The position numbers and the translations under genes are program-made. Below the pieces are notes generated by a model. That model was not told where the DNA came from and ran no database searches. It worked only from the letters and a program-made list of their open reading frames with translations. Source: Angiostrongylus vasorum (Eukaryota > Nematoda > Chromadorea > Rhabditida > Metastrongylidae). Taken from it: a stretch of DNA of 64,000 nucleotides. Shown one piece after another: positions 22,989 to 35,564 of the stretch; position 1 is the first letter of the stretch; every line of letters begins with the position of its first letter. Where the stretch lies: positions 1 through 64,000 of the forward strand of contig JADANN010000361.1 in NCBI GenBank assembly GCA_018806985.1. Reading direction: 5' to 3'.

Positions 22989-23586
22989 AAATGATGTCCT
23001 TTCCTATTCACTTGAGATCAGAAGAAAATACTTCGCTGAAAATCCGAAGTGGATTCTATTTTCATTCCGTTATCGTTATCCGTCCCACTTGAGCCTACAT
23101 TTTTATTTCATTAGGTCGCCCTTATAATGCCAATATTTGCCATTTTAATAGACATTATATTCATTTCCAACAGAGCATATAAAATTTTGGGAGATGTCAG
23201 TCCATGGAATTTGATTAATGAAATTTTTTCAAAGATATTCCCTTAAATGCAGAAAAAGCAACAGATGTTTAACAAACTATTCCCTTTAAAAAAACGTACC
23301 AGTGTGACATCAATTTGCTTTCCCCAGAAAAGAAATGTCAACGGCATTCAGCGGTCTCCACCAAATCACTGTATTCTGCAGAAATCTTGAAGTTTCTATT
23401 TGCTCGTTCCGCTTGATTATTGATGTTCAACCTTTAAGTCGAGATCTTTTCACCTAATGCCTGATTCGACACGTTGATTGTCAGCAGCACTGCCAATGCT
23501 GATTCTACGAGTGTTTTGGCAAAATTCATTGAGATTGAGGACAATCTTCTGCAGGGGGACGGTCGCTGATTGCCGGCTAATTGGAA

Positions 23587-26500
23587 ATGACGTTAGAAAC
23601 AATCATGGAAGACGACCACGGCCGAGATTTCTTGGCACGCTCACAGCCTCCAGCTTATCGAGCAACACCCTCTATTCACACAGCTCGGAAGTCTCGCAAT
23701 CGAATGAGTGAAAAAAAATCTGCAAGGTGAGAACTATCGATATCTGATCCAGCTAGAGTTACCAATCATAGTTCCTTTCTGATATATGTTGGAATATTGA
23801 GCATTTCAGTGCATCATAGAAGCCAAATGTACAGATAATGTATTATTCGCTGGTGCTGCAGCCGTTGGAGCTGTGGTTCTCGTTCTTCAGTCGTTTCCAA
23901 TATTTATGAATAATTGGGTCTTCCTTACAGAACCTCGACCAATCAACAAAACAAATGAAAACGGCGAGCAGATGGTAGGTTTTTAGGTTTCATTTCTGTG
24001 ATTATCGAAGCATGGTGGTATTACAAATTCCCTTCAAATTCTCTTTGTTTTCATGTTTCAATGTTGAATGGAATATATTGGTACTCAACGTGCTTCTCTT
24101 GCAAAGCCCTAATAAGCATAAATAATAACAAAGAAGTAAATTGCCTCATAAAATACTCCACCGCTTTCCGAGCTACTCATTAACAACGCTGCGACTTGCA
24201 GGAGAGCACATTTCATTACAACGCCGGTTATTTCCAAGTTTGTCGTATGCATAAGAACAATCAGACCGGTGTATTGTATAGCGAGTACGAGGTATCAAGT
24301 AAGTGTTTTTCACCTTAGTGACTTCCTTCAAAGAATTTCAAAAGACTGAAAACTGAGGTAGGCCGTCAGTTCTGTGAACATTTTAGCAGTTTTTAATACA
24401 TTCATAACGGCAGCCATTGAGATGAAGGCGCACATTGCTTGGCATAGTGTTGGATACATACTGATTTCGAGGAGTTTTCTTCCCGTCATGGCCTGTTTTT
24501 GCAGCACAGAGCTTCTTTGCAACATTTTTTTTGTGCTCAATGGATAGTTTGTAAAACACGGATGATGTACTAAAAGCATGCCAAGGTGTGGTGTTCTAGA
24601 TGAGTAATACTTTGCGAAAATCGTTTTTCGGATGAACTTTATATGTTGATTCGAATCCTGTGATGCACACGAGCGTGTCTGCTCTTGAGGCACCTCGAAG
24701 TTCGAAGCTTAGGAACATTTTATCGCAAGGATAATGGCAGCACTGAACAAGCTAGTTTAGTCGTTTTTGTACTATACGTTAGTACGTTAATTCTACGGTA
24801 TATAGGACTAGGCCTACACACAATGCACATTCATCAATGTGCAGAGTATGTCTTTGGAAGGACACCGGTTCTCAAATAATATTCTCTTAACATCTAATTG
24901 ATGCTGTAGACGTTTTACCCAAGGATGTTTACTTTACAATCTGCAAGCTTTTTAATTGGGATATTTTTTTAATTTATTTTCTTTTAATTCCATAGGACTT
25001 AGGCTTCCAAATTGGACTGAGGCTTCCAAATTATAATAAACTATATGCAATATACTATTTATACATAAACACAATGCACAACGATACAAATTCCATATCC
25101 GCACCTAAAAACGTTATTCATTTCTTAAATTGAATACACTCTTCTTGTAGAGAATCTGCGATTCCTAAACGTAATATACACTTATAAGGGCGCGCGTGGC
25201 GCAGTGGTCGGAGGTGTCCTGCAACACACATGTGGAATCGTTCCCCGCGCACATTGTCCGCCAAGCCTTCCATCCATCCGGGTTCTGCAAATTGCTAGCA
25301 AACTTGTCTGAGAGGTTAGCAGCACTGGCTCGATACATCAGGACGCCACCATGAGTCATTGTAAAGGCCAGATATACATTCAATCACCTCCAAACGATGC
25401 TTAATGAAGTCGAATGCATGGCGCGTCACTCAGGGCTTGATCAATGCCGAGAGCTTTATCCTTTTTTATAGTTTTAATATACGTTTGCAAAGGATTTATA
25501 ATCCTTGACTACAACCATATATAAAATATAGAATTTGCACTCCTTGGACAGAATTTATACGTCCTGCAATAAAATACATCACTTTTTCATTGCAGCCAAT
25601 TCATCCATGGCGTTGTGCTAATTCTATTAAGCTAGATTAGGGATTCTTTGAGAAAATTAGCTGGAAACGCTGTTTAGTGGCCTAACTGGAAGGTACTGGT
25701 GTGAAAACACCGGTTAGGAGTTGAGCGTGCAACCATGCCGTTCAAAAGGAACGGTTTTATTAATTCAGTTCAAGAAAATTGCCGGGTTTCGAGTATAAGT
25801 TTTAAAGCTATGTAACTTAGCTCTAACCTCATCGATCAAAGTATAAACTATAAGGATTGCACATTCTGGTCAGTAAGAATAACTAAGGCGAATTCTTGAA
25901 GGTATTTTTTGCATATGCTTTGTTCCTGAAGATCTTTGTGAAAGTAGTTCATGGGTGGTTGCAAAGTGGTACTACATTAACGAGAGTTCCTTTGTAGTCC
26001 AAGTCCATTCTTCGCAGTATTAGATGTGCAGTGTTTGCTCAAGCATTATTGTGCAAAAGGATATTACCTTTTAGCTGAACTGTGTTGGATTCACACACTG
26101 TGATTTCTCGGTTTGTAAAGCATACTAACAGAGTTCCTTTGTTGTGATTATTCTGTCACATTTCGGAAAGATCTAGTGGATTAATAAAATTGCAAATCAC
26201 CGGCGAACCTTTGTAATCCTCCTATTGCCCAAATGAAGATTTGTTTGGGAGACTCGTTTTGGGTCCAATCGTTGGTAGGAACTGGTTCGGGTGTCATATA
26301 GGATCAGATTTTCATAAGGTGCGATTGTAGAACACACTCCATAACAATCTGTTTCTTGTACATCTCGCGTGGCACGCACCTATTCACCGGGCTTTTAATA
26401 ACGATTATTGACAAGTTAGCTATGAGTTATAATGCTACCGTTCTAGCAGTTTTTTAGAGGATCCATCTCGACTACAGCTTTCAGATGGTCGTCGTCAGCT

Positions 26501-29500
26501 GCTGAAATCCATCACGGATAATCGAATTTTGATTCGACTCTTGTTTCTCTATTCCATTCAATTCTGTTCTATTCGTTGTACAGCAAGCTGCTAATACATA
26601 AAGTCTTCTGTGGTCTACAGCTATCTTGCATTGCGATTGGACGGATTTTATGTATAAAACATCTATCGTATCATAGATGGAATAGAGTAGCATAGAAAAA
26701 CTCATTAGCGATAACGTTTGCGCTGGTTTATGTAAAAGGCAATATCTGTATCTTTTTTTGCTGTAACACTGTTTAACTTTTTGTGAGTAACCATAGTAAT
26801 GGGAAATTGATTACATTCATATCGGATGATTAAGAGGAAATTGTGGCTGCATGTTTGTTATCAACGAATTTAAGAGAAGAGACATGTATTTCATTGCGTT
26901 TCCCCAGAATGATTCACTGTTATAAAGACAGATGAATTATATAAAGTTAAAATGAGAACTCATAACTACGATGAGGGATCATCTGAACCATCTAAGTACA
27001 CTGTATTGTATAAAAGAAGCTTCATGCTGGTTGCTCTGATGATGTTTCAAATTACCGTCGCTGCTTTGTTGTAAATGTTTGAACTTATGAAGGAAGTGAC
27101 GAGATCCTCGTGGTTTCAGAGCATCGTTCCAACCACCTGGAAATTATTATAAATTAAATGTTAAAGCACTATTACTTCGCAAATAGTTAAGAAACAAATA
27201 AGTTTTCAATGAATATAGAGATGCCACTGTAATATTCATGGTGAAAAAATCCGCCTATTATTTTGCGTCAACCTACAGTAAGTAGCCTCCCAATAGTTTA
27301 CCGCCTCAGCGTGGCTGGGAGGTGTTCCTGGGTGTCGGACTACGAAGTACAGCGGTGGAACTCGTCCCCCTCGGCAGGGTCTCCCAAGCTGAGAATGAGT
27401 CCGGCGTTTCCATCAGAAAACCCAGCGAAGAGTAAACCAATACCAGGATCCACCACCGTCCTGGTATCAAAGTCGCATGGTGGCAAATCTCCCTCTGAAC
27501 CACAAGGGCTGCGACTACCTGTGGTGGTGGAGACCTGGTGCAGACTTTGGTCAGGCTGGCCTTGGGATTTCAGAGAACTTCAATGGCTTAAGCAGCAAAT
27601 CTCCGAAAAATGGTGATTTTGCTGGGCTAGCACAACTAGTGAGAAGGGGTGGTTTAAGTATCAAATACAGTGAGTAGACGTTGTTGGAACTAGTACATAA
27701 AACTTCATATTGACACTAAACATTTCATTGATTTCGTTTGTTATTTTAAATCTTCCTTGCCTTTCGTCTGGTAAATAAAAAATTTTTATAGAAGCGGAAA
27801 GCGTCTACAAGTGTTACCTTAACCCTTTGTTCTCTCGCGAGGATTTGACGGATCATTCCGTGGCATCGTTAGCTGTAATTAGTAAGTTGAATCATTCACT
27901 CTCCGATCATTCACAGATATCGCGAAGCAAATTAAATAGGGAACGAATGGACTTATTGCAGTTGAACGTTGTCTTTTTTCGTTTTTCTTTTCTGAGTGTT
28001 CATATTTCTCAGTACTCACACTATGATTTTTCTATTTCGTCCATGCATATTGCATTACGTGCGAGACGTTTGTTTTAAATGGAACTTTCACTTGACAGTA
28101 GAAGCCGTATGTTGGAACAGATAGGTTATTTTGGGATGACATTTCATTTAAATTAGTCGTATAAAGAGAAAATCAGGAAAATAGCGAAATTTTGCTGGAC
28201 ATTATATGCTCTGATTGTAGGAAATCGCAACTGGGAATTAAAAAGTTGGTCTTTTGTGTTTTTCACTGGACGAAGCTTTGCAGTTGCGCTACTGAAAGTG
28301 GACGCTACTTGAAAATTCTCTGAAATGTTGTGATTTCAGTGAGACTTGGTTTACCAGCGCTACTTCATGTCACGGGCGCCTTCATCTGCTGCTTAGCCTT
28401 CGTTCTTGGAATTATTGGCCACCTCAAAAGGACCTTTCACACTTTATTGTCATGCATCGGCTATATGTGTGGAAGTGAGCACAACTTTACCGTCAAAGAT
28501 TAATTCTTTAATACCTGCAACACGGAAATGGGACTCTATCTAATCTATCTTCACTTTTAAAAGAAATGCGTACTGTTTACTCCCGAATTCCACACTTCTA
28601 ATTCCATTTTACTCGTTCACTGCAGATAAATTAAAACTCAGTAAGCTACACTAGAGAAGAGGACGTGTGCAGCTCAGTGGTTAGGTGTAGTATGCAATGC
28701 ACACTGGACTGGTTTTTGGTTCGATCCCAGACCCTAAGTTACCGTGCTTTCCATTTCTCCGAGGTCGAAAAACTAGAGTGAACTGAAAAAAATTGACTGG
28801 GAGAATAAAAAACACTGTTGTAATACATCTGGAGGCCACAACAACTCATTGCAAAGTCTAGTTGCACCTTCATTCACTTCTAAGGATGCTCGATGAAGAC
28901 GAATGTATGGCGTATTACTCAGAGATTGGTCAACGCTGAACGCTTCATCCTTTACCCCTTACTGCACAAAAGTTCTTCGCAGTATTATGAAAGCAACCGA
29001 TAAATACTAGAGCCGTTGTCATATCAGTCATCCTCAGCGTGATGAGCAGCACTGACTTCGTTAGCAATGTAATCAAACAGAGTTCCCATTCATTGCTTAT
29101 TAACATTTGCTATTTCTTTACTCCCAATTTATTCCAAGTAATCGATGATGTGAAATGTAACTTTAACCCCTTTTGCCTACTGCCTACTCTTTTTGATGGC
29201 ACGGTATATTGCGAAATATAACTTCAACGAAGCTGAGATATTTGCAAAACTCTGGACCGCAGGTGCCTATGGTGGGGAACGAACGCACTATTGTCCTTTC
29301 CGGGGAGTAACGCGTTCACCACCACACCATGCGGGTACTTCGTTTCGCCTGTCTCTCAGCTAGTTCTATCGATCTTTTTGCCATCAGCAATCACCCGTCA
29401 ACGGGATTGATCTGGGGAGCCCAACTAGCTGAGAGACAGGCGAAACGAAGGGCCCGCATGGTGTGGTGGTGAACGCGTTACTCCCCGGAAAGGACAATAG

Positions 29501-32500
29501 TGCGTTCGTTCCCCACCATAGGCATCTGCGGTCCAGAGTTTTGCAAATATCTCAGCTTTGTTGATGTGAAATGTATTCGAAGTAATTCAGGTATAATTCT
29601 TTGCACTGCTGTCCTCATGGTGGTGTGTGTAGTCGATGATGAGTTGGCGCCAAGAATGAAGCCAAATTCAGCTGGAGAACCTAGCAAGTTCAGCTATGTA
29701 TACGGTGCAGTTCTTATAAATCGAGTCTCAAGATAGTAGTAGAATAGGCTAAGCAATAGTTCGTGATCATCACTTACAGGATATCCGTTCTTCTCGTCAG
29801 CGTTGTCATTTCTTCCCGTACAAGTATGCGTATCTCTTCAAGCGTTCTTGTACTTTAGGGTTAGCGAATTTTACGAAGCGATTTCATGGCCTTCTTCATT
29901 GATTTCTCACCAAATGCATATAAACAGATAACCACAACATACATTTGCCACGAACGTAGCACTAACAAATTATGCATATAAGAATTATATGCTTTCAATC
30001 AAAAATGAGCATCTTCGTCAAAATGTTCAGCCTATGACACGTAAACGGCATATGACTTCACTCATCTACATTTTTTTTACAGGCGATTCCCTTCCGTGGC
30101 AGAAAAGTTGAAATTTGTTCCAGGACTAGAAGCTAAATGTGAGTTTGTTTTGCCTTTCCAGTAAAGGTACGCTACAAAATAACTTCTTCGTGAAGATGTT
30201 TGAAGAAACGCATAGTATGAGAAAGCAATAGAGATTTTTTTTTGTAACATCAACGGAGTGTCACTAACAAAATCACTGAGAAATCCCGATCCAATTACTT
30301 ATGTAGCAACTCAGTTGACACTACGGTCGGAGGATTAGAAGTGAGTTATGGACCAAAAAATGATCGATGGAGTTCCTGTTCTTGTTGCCTAGAATTTACA
30401 TACATATTTCTTCTGATGTACGTGGATATATTTACACGTGCTTCAGTTCGTGTGCTCACGCACATGCAGATTGGATCTCGCACATAAATTCGACCAAATC
30501 TCTGCAACAAAGTGACTGAGAAGTATAGGGGATATGCTTAGAAATAATAAAATAAATAAATAATTTATCGCCTCCGATAAATACGATTGTTGCCCAATCT
30601 GTGGGAAATTGGCAAGCCATCGGCGAATAACAGTTGCCAAAAAACAGTGAAATAAGTGAATCTCGTTCCGCTTACATCAAAAGGGCTACGATCAGTATGG
30701 AAAGGGTGCTAAAATTTCAAGCCTATTCTAGGTTGCCTAAATCGGAAAGACCGTGAAGGCCATGTTTAGTTAGAATGCACATACACTAGCAGTTAAATTC
30801 TTTATTGAAGATCTGATGACGCTAACCAGACAGTCCATGTGCAAAGTCGTCGGGCGGGCCGCGATCGAAAGATACTTTGGGTTAAACACCCTTTATGAAA
30901 CCACAAAATAACTATTCCTGAGGACATTCGATTGTGAGGGAGTCACAGTCGTCGGTGTAGTCAGCACTAGTTTTGGCATGGATTCTTTCGGAATTGAATG
31001 TCTACGGCTGAAAGAAAACCATGATTCTAGTCTTCATAAAAAAGAATGAAAGCAGCAAAATTTACACAATGGAGTCCTAGAGCCGTCGTAAAGTGGAACA
31101 CATTGAAATCTCTAACTACCTTTTAGCAAGATACTGTTATCAACAACACCGATGAAGAATGTGATCCGATTACCTAAGACCGTCACACAGAAATAAGCAA
31201 GTCGACAGTTCGAAATATGCAAGCAGACTTCTGTCCTCAGAAATTTTCTAGTTTTTTACACGACCCGTCATCACATCTATTGTGCCGATCGCAGCACTTA
31301 TTGCATCCAATTCGTCTTAATAGCATTCATCGTCCACAAAGGCTTCCGAACATTTCGCGTGTTGCTTCCGCTGCCGCTTGAAGATTTCATCCTCTATTTA
31401 TGAATGCCGTACAATGCTGATCGAGTGGATCCTCCTTGTAATTTTGGAGATATCTGGCCTAACTTATTGCATTCAATTCATCTTAATTAGGGCGCTGTGG
31501 CACAGTGGTTGGAGGCGCCACTGCGACACACAGGTGGAATCGATCCGCGCACCCATGGCCCACCAAGCCTTCGATCCCGCCGGGGTAGGCAAATTGGTAC
31601 CAGACTTGTCTGGGAGGATAGCAGCACTGCCTCGATACATCGGTGGGCCACCGCGAGTCATTGTAAAGGCCAGATATGCATCCAATCACCTCCAACAATA
31701 CTTAATCAGGTCGAATGCATGGCGCATCCTTCAGGGGATTAATCAACGCCGAGAGCTTTATCCTTTTTATCCTTTATCTAGGTTAAGGTATCGTCACATG
31801 AATTGAAGAAGAGCGTTGGGGAGAGGCTTGAATTAGCGCCGTTTGCTTCCTGATCGACAGCATCACACCGCTGCCCCCTCCCCACGTCTTCAGAAATACT
31901 AGAGCTTATGCATTAACGTGGAGTCGGGTGAATCACATGCAATCAACTACTTCCATCCGAACTTGCGATAATTTGTGGAGTAGCGATAAAAGATCCTAAG
32001 GAGCGAACAGTAGAAAAACTTGTTGCATATGAAGAATTTGAGTAGAGCAACTATAGCGCCTATCGACACCTTGCCATTTAAAAGAGCAGGATTGTTGCAC
32101 GCAGTTGTTCGGACGTAACACTTCAGAAAAGCAATAGGCAAGATTATTCACGAATTATTCTCCGCTCTATTCTACACCTATGTTCATTTTGTCTAATATG
32201 AACTCAGGAAGGATGGATGTGTCATTTAGACTGCTCTCGTTCCGGAACCCGACAAGTTAGCTCGTTAAAGAGAAATCCTAGACTATTTTGTTCCAGTTAG
32301 ACCAGGTCAAACATAAGCAGAACCCTTTCCTAGTCTTCATTCATATAGTGGTTCGGTTCTTCATACGTTGCTCGTTTAAAATTCAGAGATACCAGTCAAT
32401 GAAACGCCAACCAGAACCATTCTGTTGCACAAAAAATAAGACCTATATGAGCCTAGGAGCTGTCTTCTAATTTTCCTGTTGTCTGTCGTTTAAAAGCACT

Positions 32501-35020
32501 TCACAAAAACCAACATCAACCAGATTGAAAGAATTTTTAAACGAACGATAACTGTGTGAGTAAGCAGGGTTGCGAGGAGAATTAAACTCGATGGATCACA
32601 TTCAGTGGATAGCAAAACCATAGTATTGGATCAGATTAAATATCACTTTATCACATCTCCATTGAGTTAAAAACGTTTTCGGCTCTGTTGAAAAAAAATG
32701 ATTATGGAAGTTTTGCAAATGTCTCAACATCACAATCTTAACCTTTTTTATTTGCTGCCTACTTTTTTAATTTTTTAACGGCAGGGTATCATGTGAAATA
32801 CAACTAAGATGATGCTGAGATGTTTGCAAAACTCCGGACCGGTGGGGAACGAACGCGCTATTGTCCTTTCCGGGGAGTAACGCGTTCACCACCACACCAT
32901 GCGGGTCCTTCGTTTCGCCTGATTGCTGATGGCACAGATCAAGAGAACTAGCTGAGAGACAGGTGAAACGAAGGACCCGCATGGTGTGGTGGTGAACGCG
33001 TTACCCCTAGAAAGGACAATAGCGCGTTTTTTTCCCCACCGCAGACACCTGTGGTTCGGAGTTTTGCAAATATCTCAGCATCATCTTAGTTGTGTCTCAA
33101 CATCATTGTGACCATCGAACTACTGAACAGCATTCGTATCTCCACTCACTACATAACACTTCTTCATCGACTATATGAGAACATCACAATCGAAACACTA
33201 TTCTGCATCGAAATCATCGTCTGTCTTAAAGAAAGTCTTAAAGAAAGGTACCGGATGAGGCGATATTGTCCTGTCAAAACTACTCAGACCCTCTCTAGAA
33301 CGTCATGCGAAAAAGTAGAACAAAAATTAAATGGAAATGAAAGTCGGAGGCCGGGAGCTCATCTCAGCTTTGCTCACAATATCGTTCGTTATTATAACTC
33401 CAACTGTTAGCCAGTCCGAACTAAATGGGACAAATTTCCACAGTGGTTATGAAAAAAAATTAATCATCAGTTAAGTTTCAAGAAAACGATATTCGTAAGA
33501 AAGGGAGTCGTTCATGATGAGCTTTTTACGCTCAGTGGAAATCTCCGGAAATTCCAGATAAATATACCTATGTTGAGATATCAACTTTGTGAATCCGTAG
33601 GATTGAGGAGGACTACACGAGCTGCTGAGGAGTCTACAAGAGAGGTGACGGTATTGCCAAGAGCATGAAGAACACCCTATTCAGTGAATATGTTTCTGAC
33701 CTTAAAATTCTTTCCACTTTCATAAGATTACGGCGGAAAGGCTACCAATCCAATAACGATACTGAGATATTTGCAAAACTCCGGACCGCATGTGTCTGCG
33801 GTGAGCAACGTACGCACTGTTACTCTTTTCCGGGGATAACGCGTTCACCACCACACCATGCGGGTCCTTCGTTTTGCCTATCTCTCAGCTAGTTCTATCG
33901 GTCTCTGTCATCAGCAATCACCTATCAGTGGGATTGATCTGGGTAGCCCAAATCGGCAATGAACCAAGTTAAGCTGAGGCTTTAGTTATAATCACAATCT
34001 TAACCGTTTTATTTATTGCCTACTCTTTTTAATGGCAGGGTATATTGCGAAATATAACTTCAATGATGCTGAGATGTTTGCAAAAGCTCCAGACCGCAGG
34101 TGTCTCCGGTGGGGAACGAACGCGCTATTGTCCTTTCCGGGGAGTAACGCGTTCACCACCACACCATGCGGGTATTTCGTTTTGCCTGTCTCTCAGCTAG
34201 TTCTATCGATCTCTGCCATCAGCAATCACCCGTCAGCGGGATGTGGTGAACGCGTTACTCCCCGGAAAGGACAATAGCGCGTTCGTTCCCCACCGCAAAC
34301 ACTTGCGGACCGGAATTTTGCAAATGTCTCAACATCATTGAAGTTATATCTCAGCATTATTGTGGTTGTGTCAAATATAATACCCTTCCATAAAAAAATT
34401 GTAATAGGCGGTAAATAAAATAGTTAACGTTATCAATCCAATAGTTAGGCTTTTCACTATGATGCCAGAAGAAAATGTGATGTTCTTCGAGTTCCACGAA
34501 AGAGAGATAGAAATTCAGCAACGACCGCATGTAACAACGACAAATGGAGACTGTTGACGCTTGCTGGAGTTGCTCGACTATTAGTGAGAGTACAAATGGT
34601 ATTAGTGATATAGGCATAGCAACATGTGTTTCCCATCCAAGCAGGCACTTGTTGTTTAAACGTTTTTAAAATTCTATTTACTGGAAAATTTCACGGGTGT
34701 TACAGAAGTGTTACTGTTTATTCTCAACCTTCCTAGTGAAGAGTAGCATTTTTATACTGACTCTCTAGCTTGACTAGAGATTCGCAATTTTCTTAACTCA
34801 ATCCATCTGTACTTATCTTATGTTTCATCTCTCTGCTGTTTCAGTGAGGCATGCTCAAGTGGACAAAGAGCTTGGTATTCCTCCTCTGGAGTCATGGCGA
34901 CGGGGATCGCTAGCGTCCTATCTTCCTCTACCTTCGTTTGGAAACATTTCACGACGTAGCTCAAGAAGGAGCAGTCAAGCATCATATACGATCCCCAATG
35001 CTTTTGTCCAACAAATGTGA
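23587..35020 (+). CDS. TARP/stargazin-like four-TM AMPA-receptor auxiliary subunit (STG family), multi-exon
   Basis: Family proteins escort and gate AMPA-type glutamate receptors at synapses. Exons read: 23810-23974 (TM1, then NWVFLTEPRPINKT and NENG), 24202-24298 (YNAGYFQVCR, placed like GLWRTCC of stargazin), 28340-28474 (TM2, LGLPALLHVTGAFICC), 29591-29704 (TM3, then DDELAPRMKPN and FSYVYG), 29780-29859 (TM4, PFFSSALSFLPVQV), 30083-30138, and 34845-35020 ending in TGA. Junctions from exon 23810 to 29859 agree in phase, as does 30138 to 34845. The 29859/30083 junction is in phase only with a GTACTT donor at 29850. A likely N-terminal exon, 23587-23726 (starts MTLETIMEDDHGRD), is preceded by an in-frame stop, but its phase does not fit the next exon. 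The C-tail carries SRRSSRRSSQAS, like the phosphorylated Arg/Ser stretch of stargazin. It ends QQM, with no obvious PDZ ligand. AATAAA lies at about 35183. Identity rests on topology and motif order, not on a search. Confidence 0.8.
25187..25470 (+). repeat. SINE1 copy 8 in an intron of the TARP-like gene
   Basis: Head GGGCGCGCGTGGCGCAGTGG, full body, tail TTATCCTTTTTT. TAATATAC at 25172-25179 and 25475-25482 may be a short target duplication. Confidence 0.85.
25471..27279. other. intronic sequence of the TARP-like gene
   Basis: AT-rich, no repeat family recognised between SINE1 copy 8 and family B; frames are short and lack good splice sites. Confidence 0.45.
27280..27665 (+). repeat. family B repeat, full, in an intron of the TARP-like gene
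   Basis: Runs from CCTCCCAATAGTTTACCGCC to AAGGGGTGGTTTAAGTATCA. It makes a chance 117-codon plus-strand frame that is not a gene. Confidence 0.82.
28656..28962 (+). repeat. SINE1 copy 9, diverged, in an intron of the TARP-like gene
   Basis: Order of blocks kept: CAGCTCAGTGGTTAGGTG (A box), GGTTCGATCCCAGACC (B box, closer to the tRNA consensus than other copies), CATTGCAAAGTCTAG, GATGAAGACGAATGTATGG, TCATCCTTTACCCCTTAC. Confidence 0.7.
29165..29575. repeat. TIR-family foldback element beside the TM3 exon of the TARP-like gene
   Basis: Arms of about 170 bases (left about 29220-29365, right about 29425-29565), nearly exact inverted copies spanning CTGAGATATTTGCAAAACTC to CTCAGCTAGTT. The loop is about 55 bases. 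The right end is within about 16 bases of the splice acceptor used by exon 29591-29704. Confidence 0.88.
30825..31225 (+). pseudogene. RTE endonuclease fragment inside the TARP-like gene's last intron
   Basis: Plus-strand pieces LYETTK, LFLRTFDCEGV, GVVSTSFGMDSFG and IECLRL follow the order of the RTE APE endonuclease N-terminal half. A piece like VINNTDEECDPIT further on matches the RTE linker. Several stops and deletions between them. It is older than the RTE copies elsewhere in the window. Confidence 0.6.
31260..31462 (-). repeat. SINE2 partial copy
   Basis: 3' half only, starting from the shared ACGACCCG end on the plus strand. It adjoins SINE1 copy 10. Confidence 0.6.
31488..31780 (+). 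repeat. SINE1 copy 10 in an intron of the TARP-like gene
   Basis: Head GGGCGCTGTGGCACAGTGGT, full body, tail TTTATCCTTTTTATCCTTTA. Joined on its left to a partial SINE2 sequence. Confidence 0.85.
32690..33095. repeat. TIR-family foldback element
   Basis: Arms at about 32810-32920 and 32945-33083, with loop about 32921-32944. Both arms contain the tRNA-like unit with GCATGGTGTGGTGGTGAACG. In the last intron of the TARP-like gene. Confidence 0.85.
33755..33995 (+). repeat. TIR-family single-arm copy
   Basis: One arm from ACTGAGATATTTGCAAAACT through the tRNA-like unit (inverted) to GGGATTGATCTGGGTAGCCC and the AGTTAAGCTGAGGC stretch. Confidence 0.75.
33996..34400. repeat. TIR-family foldback element
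   Basis: From TTTATTTATTGCCTACTCTT to CCATAAAAAAATTGTAATAG; arms about 34060-34230 and 34243-34350. It adjoins the 33755 unit, so units are stacked head to tail. Confidence 0.83.
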
Positions 35021-35564
35021 AAAATATACGAATTGCTCTTTATTCGTCTCATTCTTAAACTTTTACATAGAGAATTGATTGTTGGCGCTTTCCAAAATAA
35101 TTCAGTGTCATCAATGATAAGAATCATGAAGTAGGAACTGGGTGAAAAATTCGGGCGTACCGTGAAATTTTTGACGTTATCCAATAAAGCATGTTCCTGG
35201 AACTGTTCCGGTTCAGGTATGCCAACGAATGCATAGTGGTATCGCGGATAAGCCCGTTGTAAACTTAAAGGGATCTCAGAAATGGAGAGTCCGACTTACA
35301 CTGGGTGCTGCAACAAGGTCATAACAAAAATGATAGATATTTCATGCAGAGTGATAGGTGGACTCTTCATAACATTCGTAAAGAATTATAGGTCTTTCCC
35401 AAACTAATGACCGATTTGTGATTTCATTTTTCTTGCATGTGACAGCAAGAGTTCCCCCTCTCAGTAATATAATATTATATATCATTGCAACGCTAGTTTT
35501 ATGCAGCTTTGCTTCTTACAACTGAATTATGACACAAGTCGTGTTTTTGACCAAATTTTGCAGG

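Noticed and set aside
24328..24693. 121-codon minus-strand ORF
   Set aside because: In an intron of the TARP-like gene, no splice support and no protein-like motif.
27263..27677. 117- and 66-codon plus-strand ORFs
   Set aside because: They lie entirely within a family B repeat and are not preserved in other copies.
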